From the NCBI GenBank assembly GCA_963824195.1, contig CAWGOJ010000007.1:1-64000 (forward strand): a DNA stretch of 64,000 nt, written 5' to 3'. Under the pieces are notes generated by a model that saw only the letters and a list, made by a program, of their open reading frames with translations, had not been told where the DNA came from and made no database searches. Position numbers and translations under genes: made by a program. Below, in pieces: positions 7,905-16,915 of the stretch. Origin of the DNA: Bog-473 sp963824195. GTDB lineage: Bacteria; Actinomycetota; Acidimicrobiia; Acidimicrobiales; RAAP-2. Position 1 is the first letter of the stretch; every line of letters begins with the position of its first letter.

Positions 7905-8900
7905 ATGACCGGGTCCCCGGGCCGCCCGAGGCCCGTGCGCGATGTCGTACGGCGGCGCATGATGGCGCGGGCCGGGCTCGTGCTCCCGGACCTCCCACCC
8001 CAGTCCGTTTCGGTCAACGGTCAGCCGCGCACGTTCAGCGTCGTTCCCGGGTCCGGACCGGACGCCCCCCTCGTCCTCGCGCTCCACGGGGCCGGCGGCA
8101 CCGGGCTCGGGATGGCCGCCCTGACCGGGCTCGCGCAGCGCGGGCCCGAGGCCGGCTGTGCGGTGGCCTTCCCGGACGGCTTCATGCACGTGTGGAACGA
8201 CCGCCGCGGCGCGCCGCGTCTCGCCCGGCGGGAACGAATCGACGACGTCGCCTTCATGCAGGCCCTCGTGGAGCACCTCTGCCAGACGGGGGTGAACGAC
8301 GGCACGCGGCTCTACGCGGCCGGCATGTCGAACGGCGGCTTCCTGGCGGAGCACCTGGCCCGCAACGGACTGCTGGACCTGGCCGGTGTCGTGCTCGTCG
8401 CCTCGAGCGCGACCGTGACGTCCCGCCGGGCGCGCCCGGTGCCGGGGCCCGTCCACGAGACGAGGTTCCTGGCCTTCCACGGCACAGCCGACCCCCTGGT
8501 CCCCTACGGCGGCGGCCCCATCGGCCCGCTCGGGCGGCTGGTCGAACGCCGGGCAGACCGGAGCCCCACGCTGGCGGGGCGGGGCGTTACCGCCCCCATT
8601 GAGGATGTGGCCGCCGACTGGTGCCCGCCGCTGCCCGACGGCTCCCGCGCCATCCCGCGCACCGCACCGGTGGCGGGCCCGCCCGGCGACATCAGGGTCG
8701 AGCGGCTGAGCTGGGCGGGCCCCGACGGAGCCGCGCCGTCGTCGGAGCTCTACCGGATCGTCGGCGGGGGCCACACGTGGCCCGGGGGGGCGCAGTACCT
8801 CCCGGCCCGCTTCGTGGGGCACGTGGCGGCGCATCTCGACGCGACGGGGATCCTCCTCGACTTCGTCACGCGGGCGAGCGGTCGACCGGGCGCTCAGTAG
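7905..8900 (+). CDS. PHB-depolymerase/LpqC-like esterase
   Basis: A 331-residue alpha/beta hydrolase of the polyhydroxybutyrate-depolymerase/feruloyl-esterase (LpqC) group. The oxyanion motif LALHGAGGTG, the nucleophile elbow GMSNGG (Ser), an acid Asp in HGTADPLVPYGGG and the catalytic His in GGGHTWPGG are all in order. The spacing GGxHTWPGG is characteristic of the group. There is no convincing signal peptide, so an intracellular or non-classically exported esterase is likely. The downstream dioxygenase starts within 10 bases of its stop, suggesting one transcript. Confidence 0.85.
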   Translation: MTGSPGRPRPVRDVVRRRMMARAGLVLPDLPPQSVSVNGQPRTFSVVPGSGPDAPLVLALHGAGGTGLGMAALTGLAQRGPEAGCAVAFPDGFMHVWNDRRGAPRLARRERIDDVAFMQALVEHLCQTGVNDGTRLYAAGMSNGGFLAEHLARNGLLDLAGVVLVASSATVTSRRARPVPGPVHETRFLAFHGTADPLVPYGGGPIGPLGRLVERRADRSPTLAGRGVTAPIEDVAADWCPPLPDGSRAIPRTAPVAGPPGDIRVERLSWAGPDGAAPSSELYRIVGGGHTWPGGAQYLPARFVGHVAAHLDATGILLDFVTRASGRPGAQ

Positions 8901-8909
8901 GGTGAGTTG

Positions 8910-9689
8910 GTGAGCGACGCGACGCTTCCCGCCGTCTTCGTCGGACACGGGAGCCCCATGAACGCCCTGGAGCACAACCGCTACACCGAGGCGTGGGTCG
9001 CGCTCGGCGCCACGCTCCCCCGGCCACGTGCGGTGCTCGCCATCTCGGCCCACTGGTACACCAACGCCACCGCCGTCACGGCCATGGCCGCGCCGCGCAC
9101 CATCCACGACTTCTTCGGCTTTCCCGACCGGCTCTTCGCCTACGAGTATCCCTGCTCGGGCGCACCCGAAGTGGCCGCCGAGGTGGCCGAGGTCGTCGAC
9201 CCGCGCTGGGTGGGGCTGGACTACGACAGCTGGGGCATCGATCACGGCACCTGGTCGGTCCTGGCCCACGTCTACCCCGACGCCGACGTCCCGGTGGTGC
9301 AGCTCGCCATCAACGCGCTCGAGCCGCTCGACTACCACCTCGACATCGCGGCGCGGCTGGCGCCGCTGCGCGACCGCGGTGTGCTGATCATGGCCAGCGG
9401 CAACGTCGTGCACAATCTGGGCGTGCTCGACTGGGCGCACGCAGACGCCGGCTTCGACTGGGCGCAGCGCTTCGATGAGGCGGCCCGCAGCGTCGTCGTC
9501 GACTCCCCCGGCGACGTGCTGAAGCTGACGGAGCACCCCGACTACCCGCTCGCCGTCCCGACCCCCGACCACTTCATCCCGCTCCTCTACTTCGCTGGCG
9601 TGGCCGGCACCGACGGCCGGCGCCGGCCCGAGGTGCTCATCGACGGGTACGCCTACGGGTCGCTGTCGATGACCTGCTACACGGCGTAG
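8910..9689 (+). CDS. LigB/DODA-type extradiol dioxygenase family protein
   Basis: About 260 residues, class III extradiol dioxygenase family (4,5-DOPA dioxygenase, YgiD). Metal-binding positions fit the family: His in FVGHGSPMN, His in ISAHWYT, the central SWGIDHGTWSVL and a C-terminal TPDHFIPLLYFAG. YgiD-like members bind Zn or Fe and open catechol rings. The start is GTG 8910 or TTG 8907; AGGGTGAG at 8899-8906 is very close, consistent with reinitiation after the esterase. The substrate is unknown. Confidence 0.85.
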   Translation: MSDATLPAVFVGHGSPMNALEHNRYTEAWVALGATLPRPRAVLAISAHWYTNATAVTAMAAPRTIHDFFGFPDRLFAYEYPCSGAPEVAAEVAEVVDPRWVGLDYDSWGIDHGTWSVLAHVYPDADVPVVQLAINALEPLDYHLDIAARLAPLRDRGVLIMASGNVVHNLGVLDWAHADAGFDWAQRFDEAARSVVVDSPGDVLKLTEHPDYPLAVPTPDHFIPLLYFAGVAGTDGRRRPEVLIDGYAYGSLSMTCYTA

Positions 9690-9722
9690 CCCGAGGCCAC
9701 GACGGGCGCGACCCGGCCACGG

Positions 9723-10403
9723 TTACTTCTGCCGCGTCCGGCCCCGGCCCGGCTGTCCCGGACCACCGACGTCGGCGTGCTCCGCTGGTCCGACATGTGC
9801 ATGCAGCCAGGCCAGCAGCGGCGCCGAGGCGTGGAAGACGTCCACGACCCGCTTCTTCGCGCCGGCGGTCCGGAGCCACGACGCGACGGGCCACGCCTTC
9901 ATGGCCACCAGGCCCTTATGGCGGAGCAGCTCCACCCGGGGGTGATCCTTCGGGTATCCCCTGGGCGCGGTCTTGAGGGTCTCCATCGCGGCGACCTCGA
10001 GGCGCGCCGCCCGGAGCGTGTCGACGATGGACTGCAGCCGGCGGCCCGGGCCGTCGGTGCCCACGGCGGCGCGGTAACGCTCGAGCTGGTCGGGCGCCAG
10101 GTGGTACATGCCGGCGCCCGCCATCAGGCCGTTGGCCGAGAGCTGCACGTACCCGTCCCCGATCATGGCCGCGATGGTCGTCTTGTAGGGGGACTTGTCG
10201 TGGCTGAAGCGGGTGTCGCGGTACGGGCGGAAGAGTCGCGCCTCGCCGAATTCGGGAGCCAGCTCCGCCAGCAGTGCGTCCATCGGTGCCTTGACGTCCC
10301 GCTCGTAGACGTCCTTGTGGCCGAGCCAGTACGCCTTCGAGTTGTCGGCCTCGAGACCCTCGTAGAAGTCGAGCGCGCGCTCGGGCCATCCCTTGAATGC
10401 CAC
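9723..10403 (-). CDS. DUF2461 family protein
   Basis: 226 residues matching DUF2461 (TIGR02453): N-terminal phrase FKGWPERALDFYEGLEADN, the family block YRDTRFSHDKSPYKT and the C-terminal MKAWPVASWLRTA region. No biochemical function is established for the family. GTG start at 10403; TATCTT on the minus strand (10410-10415) lies exactly 6 bases upstream, fitting leaderless transcription. The last 20 residues are Gly/Arg-rich and probably disordered. Confidence 0.85.
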   Translation of the reverse strand: MAFKGWPERALDFYEGLEADNSKAYWLGHKDVYERDVKAPMDALLAELAPEFGEARLFRPYRDTRFSHDKSPYKTTIAAMIGDGYVQLSANGLMAGAGMYHLAPDQLERYRAAVGTDGPGRRLQSIVDTLRAARLEVAAMETLKTAPRGYPKDHPRVELLRHKGLVAMKAWPVASWLRTAGAKKRVVDVFHASAPLLAWLHAHVGPAEHADVGGPGQPGRGRTRQK

Positions 10404-10409
10404 GGCTCG

Positions 10410-10415
10410 AAGATA
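10410..10415 (-). promoter_or_regulatory. TANNNT -10 box, 6 bases before the DUF2461 start
   Basis: TATCTT on the minus strand, six bases upstream of the GTG at 10403; leaderless-type spacing. No clear -35 box. Confidence 0.4.
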
Positions 10416-10613
10416 CTGGACCTACCCCTGCATCGCGATGTGGTCGGTGCGCACCGTGACACGGATCCGCACCTCGCCCTCTCTGCGCATGGGGTACGAG
10501 TCGACGCCGAGATACGGCGCCCATCCGGCCGCCCCGTACGAGCCCGGTGTGCCGGCGGTGACGCGCCTCCACACCGCGGTTTCCGGGCCGCCGCCGAAGG
10601 GGAAAGTGGAACG

Positions 10614-11786
10614 GTGAGCGGCATCGGCGCCGGGACCCGCCCCGTTCCCACTCCCAGCCGGCCCTTCGAGTGGGGCCTGGCCGCGCTTGGGATCGCCACC
10701 CTCCTCGCGGCCGTGCTGGCGGCGCCACACGGCGCCCGCGCCGCCGCCGCGCAGGACTGGCCGCCTTTCGTGCTCGTCGCCGGGCTCCTCCTGGTGGGCC
10801 TCGTCGCCGACGAGGACGGCCTCTTCGCCGCCGGCGGCCACGCCCTGGCACGGCTCTCCCCCAACGGTGTGGCGCTGTACGGGGGGACGGTGGTCCTCGT
10901 CGTCTCCGTCACGACGTTGCTCAACCTCGACACGTCGGTGACCTTCCTCACCCCGGTCCTCGTCTACGCCGCACGGAGCCGGGGCGAAGGGGAGGCCCCG
11001 CTGATCTACGCCTGCCTGCTGCTCTCGAACGCGGGCTCGCTCATGCTCCCCGGGTCGAACCTCACGAATCTGATCGTCCTCGGTCACCTCCATCTGTCGG
11101 GTGGCGCGTTCTTCGCGCACATGGCGCTGGCCGCGCTGGCCGCCGCCGTGGTGACCGCGCTCGTCGTCGGCGCCGTCCACCACCGTGAACTGCGCCCCAC
11201 GATCACCGCGACGACCGAGCACGAGCGCCCGGTGCTCGGTGTCGGGGTCGTGGCCGTGGCCGCGGTCACGGTGCTGGTCGTCGGGCTCCGCTCTCCGGCG
11301 ATACCGGTGGCGGTGGTGGGCGTCGCGGCGGTGCTGATCAGGTCGCTGCGCCGCGACAGCACGACGTCGGCCCGGTCCGCGGTCCGCATCCTCGGGCTGC
11401 CGGTCCTCGTCGGGCTCTTCGGGTTGGCGGTGGCGCTGGGAACGCTCGGCCGGTCGTGGTCCGGCCCCGCGACCCTGCTCTCGCACCTGAACGCCTGGGG
11501 AACTGCCTTCGCGGCCGCCGTCACCAGTGTGCTGGTGAACAACCTGCCGGCGGCGTCGCTGCTCGCAGCGCGCCAGCCGCCCCATCCCTTCGAGCTGCTC
11601 GTCGGCCTCAACATCGGGCCCAACATGTTCGTGACCGGGTCACTGGCCTGGGTGCTCTGGCTCCGGGCGGCCAGGGCGGCGGGAGGCCGGCCCGACGTCA
11701 AGAAGGCAAGCCTGCTCGGGCTGGCCAGCGCGCCCCTGGCCATCGCCGCCGCGGTGGGCGTGCTCACGTTGGGCGGCGCGCACTGA
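10614..11786 (+). CDS. ArsB/NhaD/SLC13-like ion permease
   Basis: A 390-residue membrane protein with about ten hydrophobic segments and two related halves, each carrying an Asn-rich re-entrant motif: GSLMLPGSNLTNLIVLG in the first half and VLVNNLPAASLLAARQP with NIGPNMFVTGSLAWVLWL in the second. This is the pattern of the ion-transporter superfamily (ArsB, CitM, NhaD, SLC13). The ion is unknown; arsenite would normally come with ars genes, which are absent. GTG start at 10614 behind GGGGAAAG. The 210 bases upstream hold no gene I can support. Confidence 0.8.
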   Translation: MSGIGAGTRPVPTPSRPFEWGLAALGIATLLAAVLAAPHGARAAAAQDWPPFVLVAGLLLVGLVADEDGLFAAGGHALARLSPNGVALYGGTVVLVVSVTTLLNLDTSVTFLTPVLVYAARSRGEGEAPLIYACLLLSNAGSLMLPGSNLTNLIVLGHLHLSGGAFFAHMALAALAAAVVTALVVGAVHHRELRPTITATTEHERPVLGVGVVAVAAVTVLVVGLRSPAIPVAVVGVAAVLIRSLRRDSTTSARSAVRILGLPVLVGLFGLAVALGTLGRSWSGPATLLSHLNAWGTAFAAAVTSVLVNNLPAASLLAARQPPHPFELLVGLNIGPNMFVTGSLAWVLWLRAARAAGGRPDVKKASLLGLASAPLAIAAAVGVLTLGGAH

Positions 11787-11810
11787 GCGTGCCGGCCGCG
11801 GCCGGCGGCC

Positions 11811-12755
11811 TCAGTCCGCCTCGACCCCCAGCGCCCGTCGGAGCACGAGCGCGGCCTCGCGCTGGGCGCGCCGGGACACGGCGGCGGTGCTGACCAGCGC
11901 CGAGCCGTGGAATGTGCCGGGGAACTGGTGCAGCTCCACCGACACGCCGGCCCGCAGGAGCCCCAGCGCGTACGCGATCCCCTCGTCGCGCAGCGGGTCG
12001 TTCTCCGCCGTGGAGACGTAGGCCGTCGGCAACCCGCTCAGGTCTGTGGCTCGCGCCGGCGCAGCGTGCGCCGGGACGTCGGGCGAGCCGGACAGCTCCC
12101 CCAGGTAGGCCTGCCAGCTCTGCACCGCCAGCGGGCGGTTCCAGATCGGCGAGTCCACGAACTCCCGCATGGACGGCGTCTCGAGGCGGTCGTCGAGCTC
12201 GGGGATGTGGAGCATCTGGAAGCAGAGCGGTGGGCCGGAGAGGTCACGGGCCAGCAGAGCCACCGCGGCGGCCAGGCCACCACCGGCACTCGTGCCGACC
12301 ACGGCCACCCGGCTGGCGTCGACGCCGAGCGGCGCAGCCTCGGCGTGCAGGTACGCCAGCGCGGCGTAGCAGTCGTGGAGGGCCGCCGGATACGGGTGCT
12401 CCGGAGCCAGGCGATAGTCGACCGACACGACGACGGCGCCGGTGTCGGCGGCCATCAGGACCGCGCCGGCGTGCTCGGCCTCGACGCTCCCCACGATGAA
12501 CCCGCCGCCATGGATGAGCAGGATGCCCGGCGCCGCCGTCGCGGCCGATCGGGGCCGATACACGCGGACCGGCACATCGGGATCGCCCTCCCAGCCCGGA
12601 ACGAGCCGGTCGTCGATCTGGAGCGTCTCGGCCTCGGGCAGGTCCACGCGCAGCTCGACGAGCAGCTCCTCGAACCCCTGGCGCGCCGCCACCGGGTCGC
12701 TCAGCTGGATCACCGGCATCATCTCGACGAACGAGACCAGCTCCGGGTCGATCAT
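11811..12755 (-). CDS. HSL-type (family IV) alpha/beta-hydrolase esterase
   Basis: A 314-residue hormone-sensitive-lipase-type esterase. The oxyanion motif IHGGGFIVGS, the nucleophile in GTSAGGGLAAA, the acid in ENDPLRDEG and the His in FPGTFHGS give a full catalytic set, with DYRLAPEHPYPAALHDC between them as usual. It should hydrolyse short acyl esters in the cytoplasm. It follows the short-chain dehydrogenase gene by 40 bases on the same strand and probably shares its transcript, suggesting acyl-CoA or ester catabolism. Confidence 0.88.
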   Translation of the reverse strand: MIDPELVSFVEMMPVIQLSDPVAARQGFEELLVELRVDLPEAETLQIDDRLVPGWEGDPDVPVRVYRPRSAATAAPGILLIHGGGFIVGSVEAEHAGAVLMAADTGAVVVSVDYRLAPEHPYPAALHDCYAALAYLHAEAAPLGVDASRVAVVGTSAGGGLAAAVALLARDLSGPPLCFQMLHIPELDDRLETPSMREFVDSPIWNRPLAVQSWQAYLGELSGSPDVPAHAAPARATDLSGLPTAYVSTAENDPLRDEGIAYALGLLRAGVSVELHQFPGTFHGSALVSTAAVSRRAQREAALVLRRALGVEAD

Positions 12756-12795
12756 CGTGGGTCCCTCCCCCCGTGCGGGATCGCGGTGCGTCCTG

Positions 12796-13572
12796 CTACT
12801 TGGGCTGCATCCGGATGCCGGCGTCGATACGGATCGACTCGGCGTTCATGTAGGAGTTGGACAGCAGCTCCACCGCCAGCGTGGCGAACTCGGTCGGGCG
12901 ACCCAAGCGGCGCGGGAAGAGCACGTCCTGGGCCAGCTTGCCCTTGAAGGCCTCCGACCCCTCTCCGGCGCCGTAGATCGGCGTGTCGATCAGCCCCGGC
13001 AGAATGGTGTTCACCCGGATACCGACTACGGCCAGGTCGCGGGCGACCGGGAGGGTCATGCCGACGACCCCGCCCTTGGACGACGAGTAGGCGGCCTGCC
13101 CGATCTGGCCGTCCTCGGCTGCCACGGACGCCGTGTTCACGATGGCGCCGCGGGCCCCGTCGGAGTCCGGCTCGTTCAGGCTCATCTTGGTGGCGGCGAG
13201 GCGGACGCAGTTGAAGGTGCCGATGAGATTGATCTCGATCACCCTCCGGTACAGGTCGAGGTCGTGGGCCGACGCGTAGTCACCGTCCTTGCCGATGGTA
13301 CGGGTGGCCCACCCGATGCCGGCGCAGTTCACCAGCGACTTGAGGGGGGCCATCTCGGTGGCGGCCTCGACGGCCGCGATGACCTGCTCGGTGTTGGTGA
13401 CGTCGGTCTGGACGAACAGGCCGCCGATCTCCTTGGCCAACGGCTCCCCCTTGTCCGCCTGGAGGTCGGCGACGACCACATGGACGCCACGCTCCGCCAA
13501 CAGGCGCGAGGTGGCCTCGCCCAGCCCGGACGCCCCGCCCGTGACGATTGCCGACGTGCCGTTCAGATCCAT
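12796..13572 (-). CDS. Short-chain dehydrogenase, 3-hydroxyacyl-CoA dehydrogenase type II-like
   Basis: A 258-residue SDR. The NAD-binding TGGASGLGEATSRLL, the NNAG-equivalent VNCAGIG, the Ser of NTASVAAEDG and the catalytic pair YSSSK (Tyr, Lys) are all present. Asp after the second strand (VVVADLQAD) favours NAD over NADP. Overall it resembles the HSD17B10/FadB2-like 3-hydroxyacyl-CoA dehydrogenase group. The start at 13572 is chosen for AAGGAG about 11 bases upstream rather than the ATG at 13611. It may work with the downstream esterase in fatty-acid or steroid side-chain breakdown; substrate unproven. Confidence 0.87.
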   Translation of the reverse strand: MDLNGTSAIVTGGASGLGEATSRLLAERGVHVVVADLQADKGEPLAKEIGGLFVQTDVTNTEQVIAAVEAATEMAPLKSLVNCAGIGWATRTIGKDGDYASAHDLDLYRRVIEINLIGTFNCVRLAATKMSLNEPDSDGARGAIVNTASVAAEDGQIGQAAYSSSKGGVVGMTLPVARDLAVVGIRVNTILPGLIDTPIYGAGEGSEAFKGKLAQDVLFPRRLGRPTEFATLAVELLSNSYMNAESIRIDAGIRMQPK

Positions 13573-13620
13573 GTTCCCTGCGACTCCTTGTGGGGTGGGG
13601 GTGCGGGCCACCGTGGGGAC

Positions 13621-13641
13621 CCGGGCACCCGACGTGCCCGG
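13621..13641 (-). terminator. Hairpin downstream of argS
   Basis: CCGGGCAC (13621-13628), 5-base loop, GTGCCCGG (13634-13641): an 8-bp perfect stem about 29 bases beyond the argS stop on the minus strand. It probably ends or attenuates argS transcription. No U tract. Confidence 0.45.
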
Positions 13642-13669
13642 CAGAGGATAGGGGGCGGCCCGGCCCCGG

Positions 13670-15391
13670 TCACATCTGCTCGGGCGCCTCGATGCCGAGC
13701 AGCGAGAGCCCCTGCTCGAGGACCCTGGCCGTCAGGTCGCACAGCCCCAGGCGCGACGAGCGCACCGACTCGTCGTCCACCAGGACCCGGCAGGCCTCGT
13801 AGAACCCGGTGAAGACGGTGGCCAGGTCGAAGAGGTAGGTGCAGAGCTTCGAGGGGCTGTAGGCCTCGGCGGTGGCCTCGACGGCCTCGGCGAAGCGGAG
13901 CAGCTGCAGTGCCAGCGCGCGCTCCGCGGGCTCGCCGAGCAGAGGCGGTGAGCCAGGCGGCGGTGGCGCCACCTGGGCACGCCGGAAGATGGAGCGGATG
14001 CGGGCGTGCGCGTACTGCAGGTACGGTCCCGTGTCGCCCTCGAAGGCGAGCATCCGGTCCCAGTCGAAGACGTAATCGCGAACGCGCTCGGTGGACAGGT
14101 CGGCGTACTTGACCGCACCCACGCCGAGGGCGTGCGCGGTAGCGGCCTGCCGCTCGGGGGACAGGTCGCTCGAGCGCTCCCTCAACGCCGCCTCGGCCCG
14201 CTCGATCCCCTCCGAGAGGAGGTCGACGAGCCGCTCGGAGCCGCCGCTGCGGCTGGCCAGCTTCTTACCGTCGGTCCCGAGCACGAGGCCGAACGCCACG
14301 TGGACGGCGGCGGAGGCGTCGGGCAGGTAGCCGGCCAGGGCGGCCACCGCGAAGACGAGACGCAGGTGCAGCGACTGCTCGGCGCCCACGACGTAGATCA
14401 GCCGGGTGGCGCCGATCCGGCCGGTGCGGTCGCGGACGCAGGCCAGGTCGGTGGCCGGGTAGCCGTAGCCACCGTCGGACTTGCGCACGATGAGCGGCAG
14501 CGGCTCACCGTTGCGGTTCTCGAAGCCCTCGGGGAACACGCAGAGCGCGCCGTCGTCCTCGACGAGCAGGCCCTTGGCATCGAGCTCCTCGACCACGACC
14601 GGTAGCAGCGGGTTGTAGAAGCTCTCGCCCACGATGTCCTCGTCGGTGAGCAGCACCCCGAGGACGTCGTAGACCTCGCGCGCGTGGCGCATCGACTCCG
14701 CCACGAAGATCCGCCACAGCCGCAGCGTCTCGTCGTCGCCGCCCTGGAGGAGCACGACACGCCGCCGGGTCCGCTCGGCAAAGGCGGGGTCGGTGTCGAA
14801 CTGCCGGCGCGCCGCCGCGTAGAACTCGTTGAGGTCCCGCACGCTGAAGGTCTCGGCATCCGCCGACCCGCCGACGTCGATCAGGTGCTCTATCAGCATG
14901 CCGAACGGCGTCCCCCAGTCGCCGATGTGGTTCTCGAGCCGCACGTCGTGGCCGAGGAACCCGAGGACGCGCGCCAGGGCGTCGCCGATCAGCGTGCTGC
15001 GCAGGTGGCCGACGTGCATTTCCTTGGCCACGTTCGGGGCCGAGTAGTCGATGACGATCGTCTCCGGGCGCTCCACTTCGGCCACGCCCAGCCTCGGGTC
15101 GGCGGACAGGGTGGACAGCTGCCCGGCGATGAACCCGTCCGACAACGTCAGGTTGATGAAGCCGGGGCCGCTGACCTCGACCTCCGAGCAGATGTCGTCC
15201 AGGGAGGCCGCCGCTACGACCTCCTCCGCCACCTGTCGCGGCGGCCGTCCCACCTGCTTGGCCAGGGCGAGGGCGCCGTTCGCCTGGAAGTCGGCGCGGT
15301 CGGACACCCGCAGCACGGGGTCGGCGTCGGGAACCACGGTGCCGAATGCGGCCTGGAGACGTTGCAGGAGGACGCTGGAGGCGTCGGGCAT
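13670..15391 (-). CDS. argS: Arginyl-tRNA synthetase
   Basis: A class I synthetase charging tRNA-Arg. The N-terminal tRNA-binding domain is followed by the catalytic core with NVAKEMHVGHLRST (HIGH motif), ENHIGDWGTPFGMLIEHL, the TDLACVRDR block and a KMSKS equivalent degraded to GTDGKKLASRSG, as is normal for many ArgRS. The C-terminal anticodon-binding domain contains YLQYAHARIRSIFRR and YLFDLATVFTGFYEACRVL. Start at 15391 (MPDASS) or the in-frame ATG at 15406; family N-termini fit either. Monocistronic, with a stem-loop after the stop. Confidence 0.95.
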   Translation of the reverse strand: MPDASSVLLQRLQAAFGTVVPDADPVLRVSDRADFQANGALALAKQVGRPPRQVAEEVVAAASLDDICSEVEVSGPGFINLTLSDGFIAGQLSTLSADPRLGVAEVERPETIVIDYSAPNVAKEMHVGHLRSTLIGDALARVLGFLGHDVRLENHIGDWGTPFGMLIEHLIDVGGSADAETFSVRDLNEFYAAARRQFDTDPAFAERTRRRVVLLQGGDDETLRLWRIFVAESMRHAREVYDVLGVLLTDEDIVGESFYNPLLPVVVEELDAKGLLVEDDGALCVFPEGFENRNGEPLPLIVRKSDGGYGYPATDLACVRDRTGRIGATRLIYVVGAEQSLHLRLVFAVAALAGYLPDASAAVHVAFGLVLGTDGKKLASRSGGSERLVDLLSEGIERAEAALRERSSDLSPERQAATAHALGVGAVKYADLSTERVRDYVFDWDRMLAFEGDTGPYLQYAHARIRSIFRRAQVAPPPPGSPPLLGEPAERALALQLLRFAEAVEATAEAYSPSKLCTYLFDLATVFTGFYEACRVLVDDESVRSSRLGLCDLTARVLEQGLSLLGIEAPEQM

Positions 15392-15447
15392 CCCGCATTC
15401 TCGCATGCCCAGCGGCGGGCGGAACCCGGGCGCAGCGGGTCAGTGCG

Positions 15448-16551
15448 TCAGTCGGCCGGTGCCCCCATGGCGCCGTCCATCAGGCCGTAGCGGCGGTAGG
15501 GGCCGAAGAAGCCGTGCTCGAGCAGGCCGTAGCCCACGTGCCCGTCGTAGGAGAACTCGGCGACGTGGTCGACGATGCCGTACTGGGCGATGCCCTGCAC
15601 CTCGTCGACGGAGAGTACGAGCCCCTGGGTCAGCGGCTCGGGGCCGTGGTACATCCCGTGGCGCCAGTCGGCATCGATGCCGTAGCCGGTCCCGATGGAG
15701 ACGAAGTTGGCCAGCAGCGGTACGCACGTGATCTCGAGGCCGGCGTCGGGGAACCGCAGCACCGAGTGGTCGATGACCCGCGTGCCCGGGATCAGGTGAT
15801 GCTCGTGCTCCGAGCGGCCCAGCTCCTCCACCTCGCGGCCAGGATCGACCCACACCCGCTCCCCCTGCACAAGCGGGCGCTCCCCGTCATCGCGCTCGTG
15901 GCAGATGTACATGATGGCGTGGTCCTCGAACTGCATGGGGAAGTAGTTCCACATGCCGGCGAGCACCAGCTCGCCCTGTCGGATGCCGTCGCTCTCGGGC
16001 TCCCCCACGGGACGGACGCCCCAGGAGCGGTCGCGGGTCCCCCAACAGTGCTCGGGCGTGATCACGATGTCGGTGCCGCCGACGGACAGCGTGCCCGACC
16101 AGCGACCGGTCTGGGCCAGCCGCTGGGTGTCGAAGACGACCTTGCCCTTGGAGCGCATGTACTGGCGCGGCTCGGCCATGGCGGGGATGTGGCCCTCCCA
16201 GGTGACGTCCATGGCCACGCTGTGCTCGGTGGGCTCGACCACCACCCGCAGGCGGCGCAGGGGCTCGAGCACCTCGATCCGGAAGGGACCGACGGCGAGG
16301 TCGCCCCGATCGACGAGGGGCGCGGAGGCGCGCACGACGTGCTGCGATCCGCCGTGGCGCACGTCGACGAAGGCGTCGACCACGCCGAGATTCGGGTACT
16401 GGCCGTAGCCGAAGATGGCGAACCACTCCCCCGAGGAGGGGTGCATGTTGAAGTAGTAGCGGTCGTAGAAGTTGCGGTCACTGGTCGCCGGGTGCGCAAT
16501 GAACTCGGCGGCCTGGTGGACCGGATAGTCGTCCCAGGAGGAGAGGGTCAC
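15448..16551 (-). CDS. Lipocalin-like (AttH/CrtC-type fold) protein of unknown function
   Basis: About 367 residues, beta-rich throughout, with repeated Trp/Tyr/Gly motifs (WDDYPVHQAAEF, EWFAIFGYGQYPNLG, EHCWGTRDRSWGVR, AGMWNYFPMQFEDHAIMYI). The RDRSWGVR block with the double-barrel pattern is reminiscent of AttH/CrtC-type tandem lipocalin domains that bind or hydrate lipophilic molecules. That fold call is inference. GTG at 16551 is taken as the start because the upstream extension is low-complexity and overlaps the FmdB gene. It follows that gene by 10 bases, so the two are one operon. Confidence 0.7.
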   Translation of the reverse strand: MTLSSWDDYPVHQAAEFIAHPATSDRNFYDRYYFNMHPSSGEWFAIFGYGQYPNLGVVDAFVDVRHGGSQHVVRASAPLVDRGDLAVGPFRIEVLEPLRRLRVVVEPTEHSVAMDVTWEGHIPAMAEPRQYMRSKGKVVFDTQRLAQTGRWSGTLSVGGTDIVITPEHCWGTRDRSWGVRPVGEPESDGIRQGELVLAGMWNYFPMQFEDHAIMYICHERDDGERPLVQGERVWVDPGREVEELGRSEHEHHLIPGTRVIDHSVLRFPDAGLEITCVPLLANFVSIGTGYGIDADWRHGMYHGPEPLTQGLVLSVDEVQGIAQYGIVDHVAEFSYDGHVGYGLLEHGFFGPYRRYGLMDGAMGAPAD

Positions 16552-16561
16552 GGTCGTGCGC

Positions 16562-16786
16562 TCAGCAGCAGGCGCAGCCGCTGCCGCACCCGCCCGCGAC
16601 CGGCGCGCCGCACGTGCCCGCACCCGCCGGCTCTACTGCGTGCCCCGTGGTCGCGAAGACCGGGAGCAGCCGCTTGGCCCCCACGTGGCCGTCGGGGCAG
16701 CTCGCCGGGGCGTCGGCGTCGGCCATGAGCCGGCGCTCGTCGAAGACGGCGTGACAGGTCGAGCAGCGGAATTCGTAGACGGGCAC
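16562..16786 (-). CDS. FmdB-family zinc-ribbon protein with Cys-rich tail
   Basis: A 74-residue FmdB/zinc-ribbon protein: MPVYEFRCSTCHAVFDERR is the family start and supplies the first Cys pair, while CPDGHVGAKRLLP supplies a Cys/His second pair. The last 17 residues carry five further cysteines (TCGAPVAGGCGSGCACC), a metal-binding tail common in this family. Role unknown; FmdB was named for a putative amidase-operon regulator. Upstream partner of the lipocalin-like gene. Confidence 0.8.
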   Translation of the reverse strand: MPVYEFRCSTCHAVFDERRLMADADAPASCPDGHVGAKRLLPVFATTGHAVEPAGAGTCGAPVAGGCGSGCACC

Positions 16787-16915
16787 GGTGAAGGACCTCC
16801 GGCGGCAGCCTACGCGAGATCCGCTCCTGGACGATTGGTGCCGCCGCCCCGTGGGTCTCCCGCGAGACGGCCAGGTCAGCGTCAGCCCGGGAGACCTCCC
16901 GGCAGCGAATTCCCC

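Noticed and set aside
10422..10574. Possible 50-residue minus-strand ORF upstream of DUF2461
   Set aside because: GTG start, no ribosome site, no recognisable motif, and it would overlap the DUF2461 promoter. Could be real, but evidence is insufficient.
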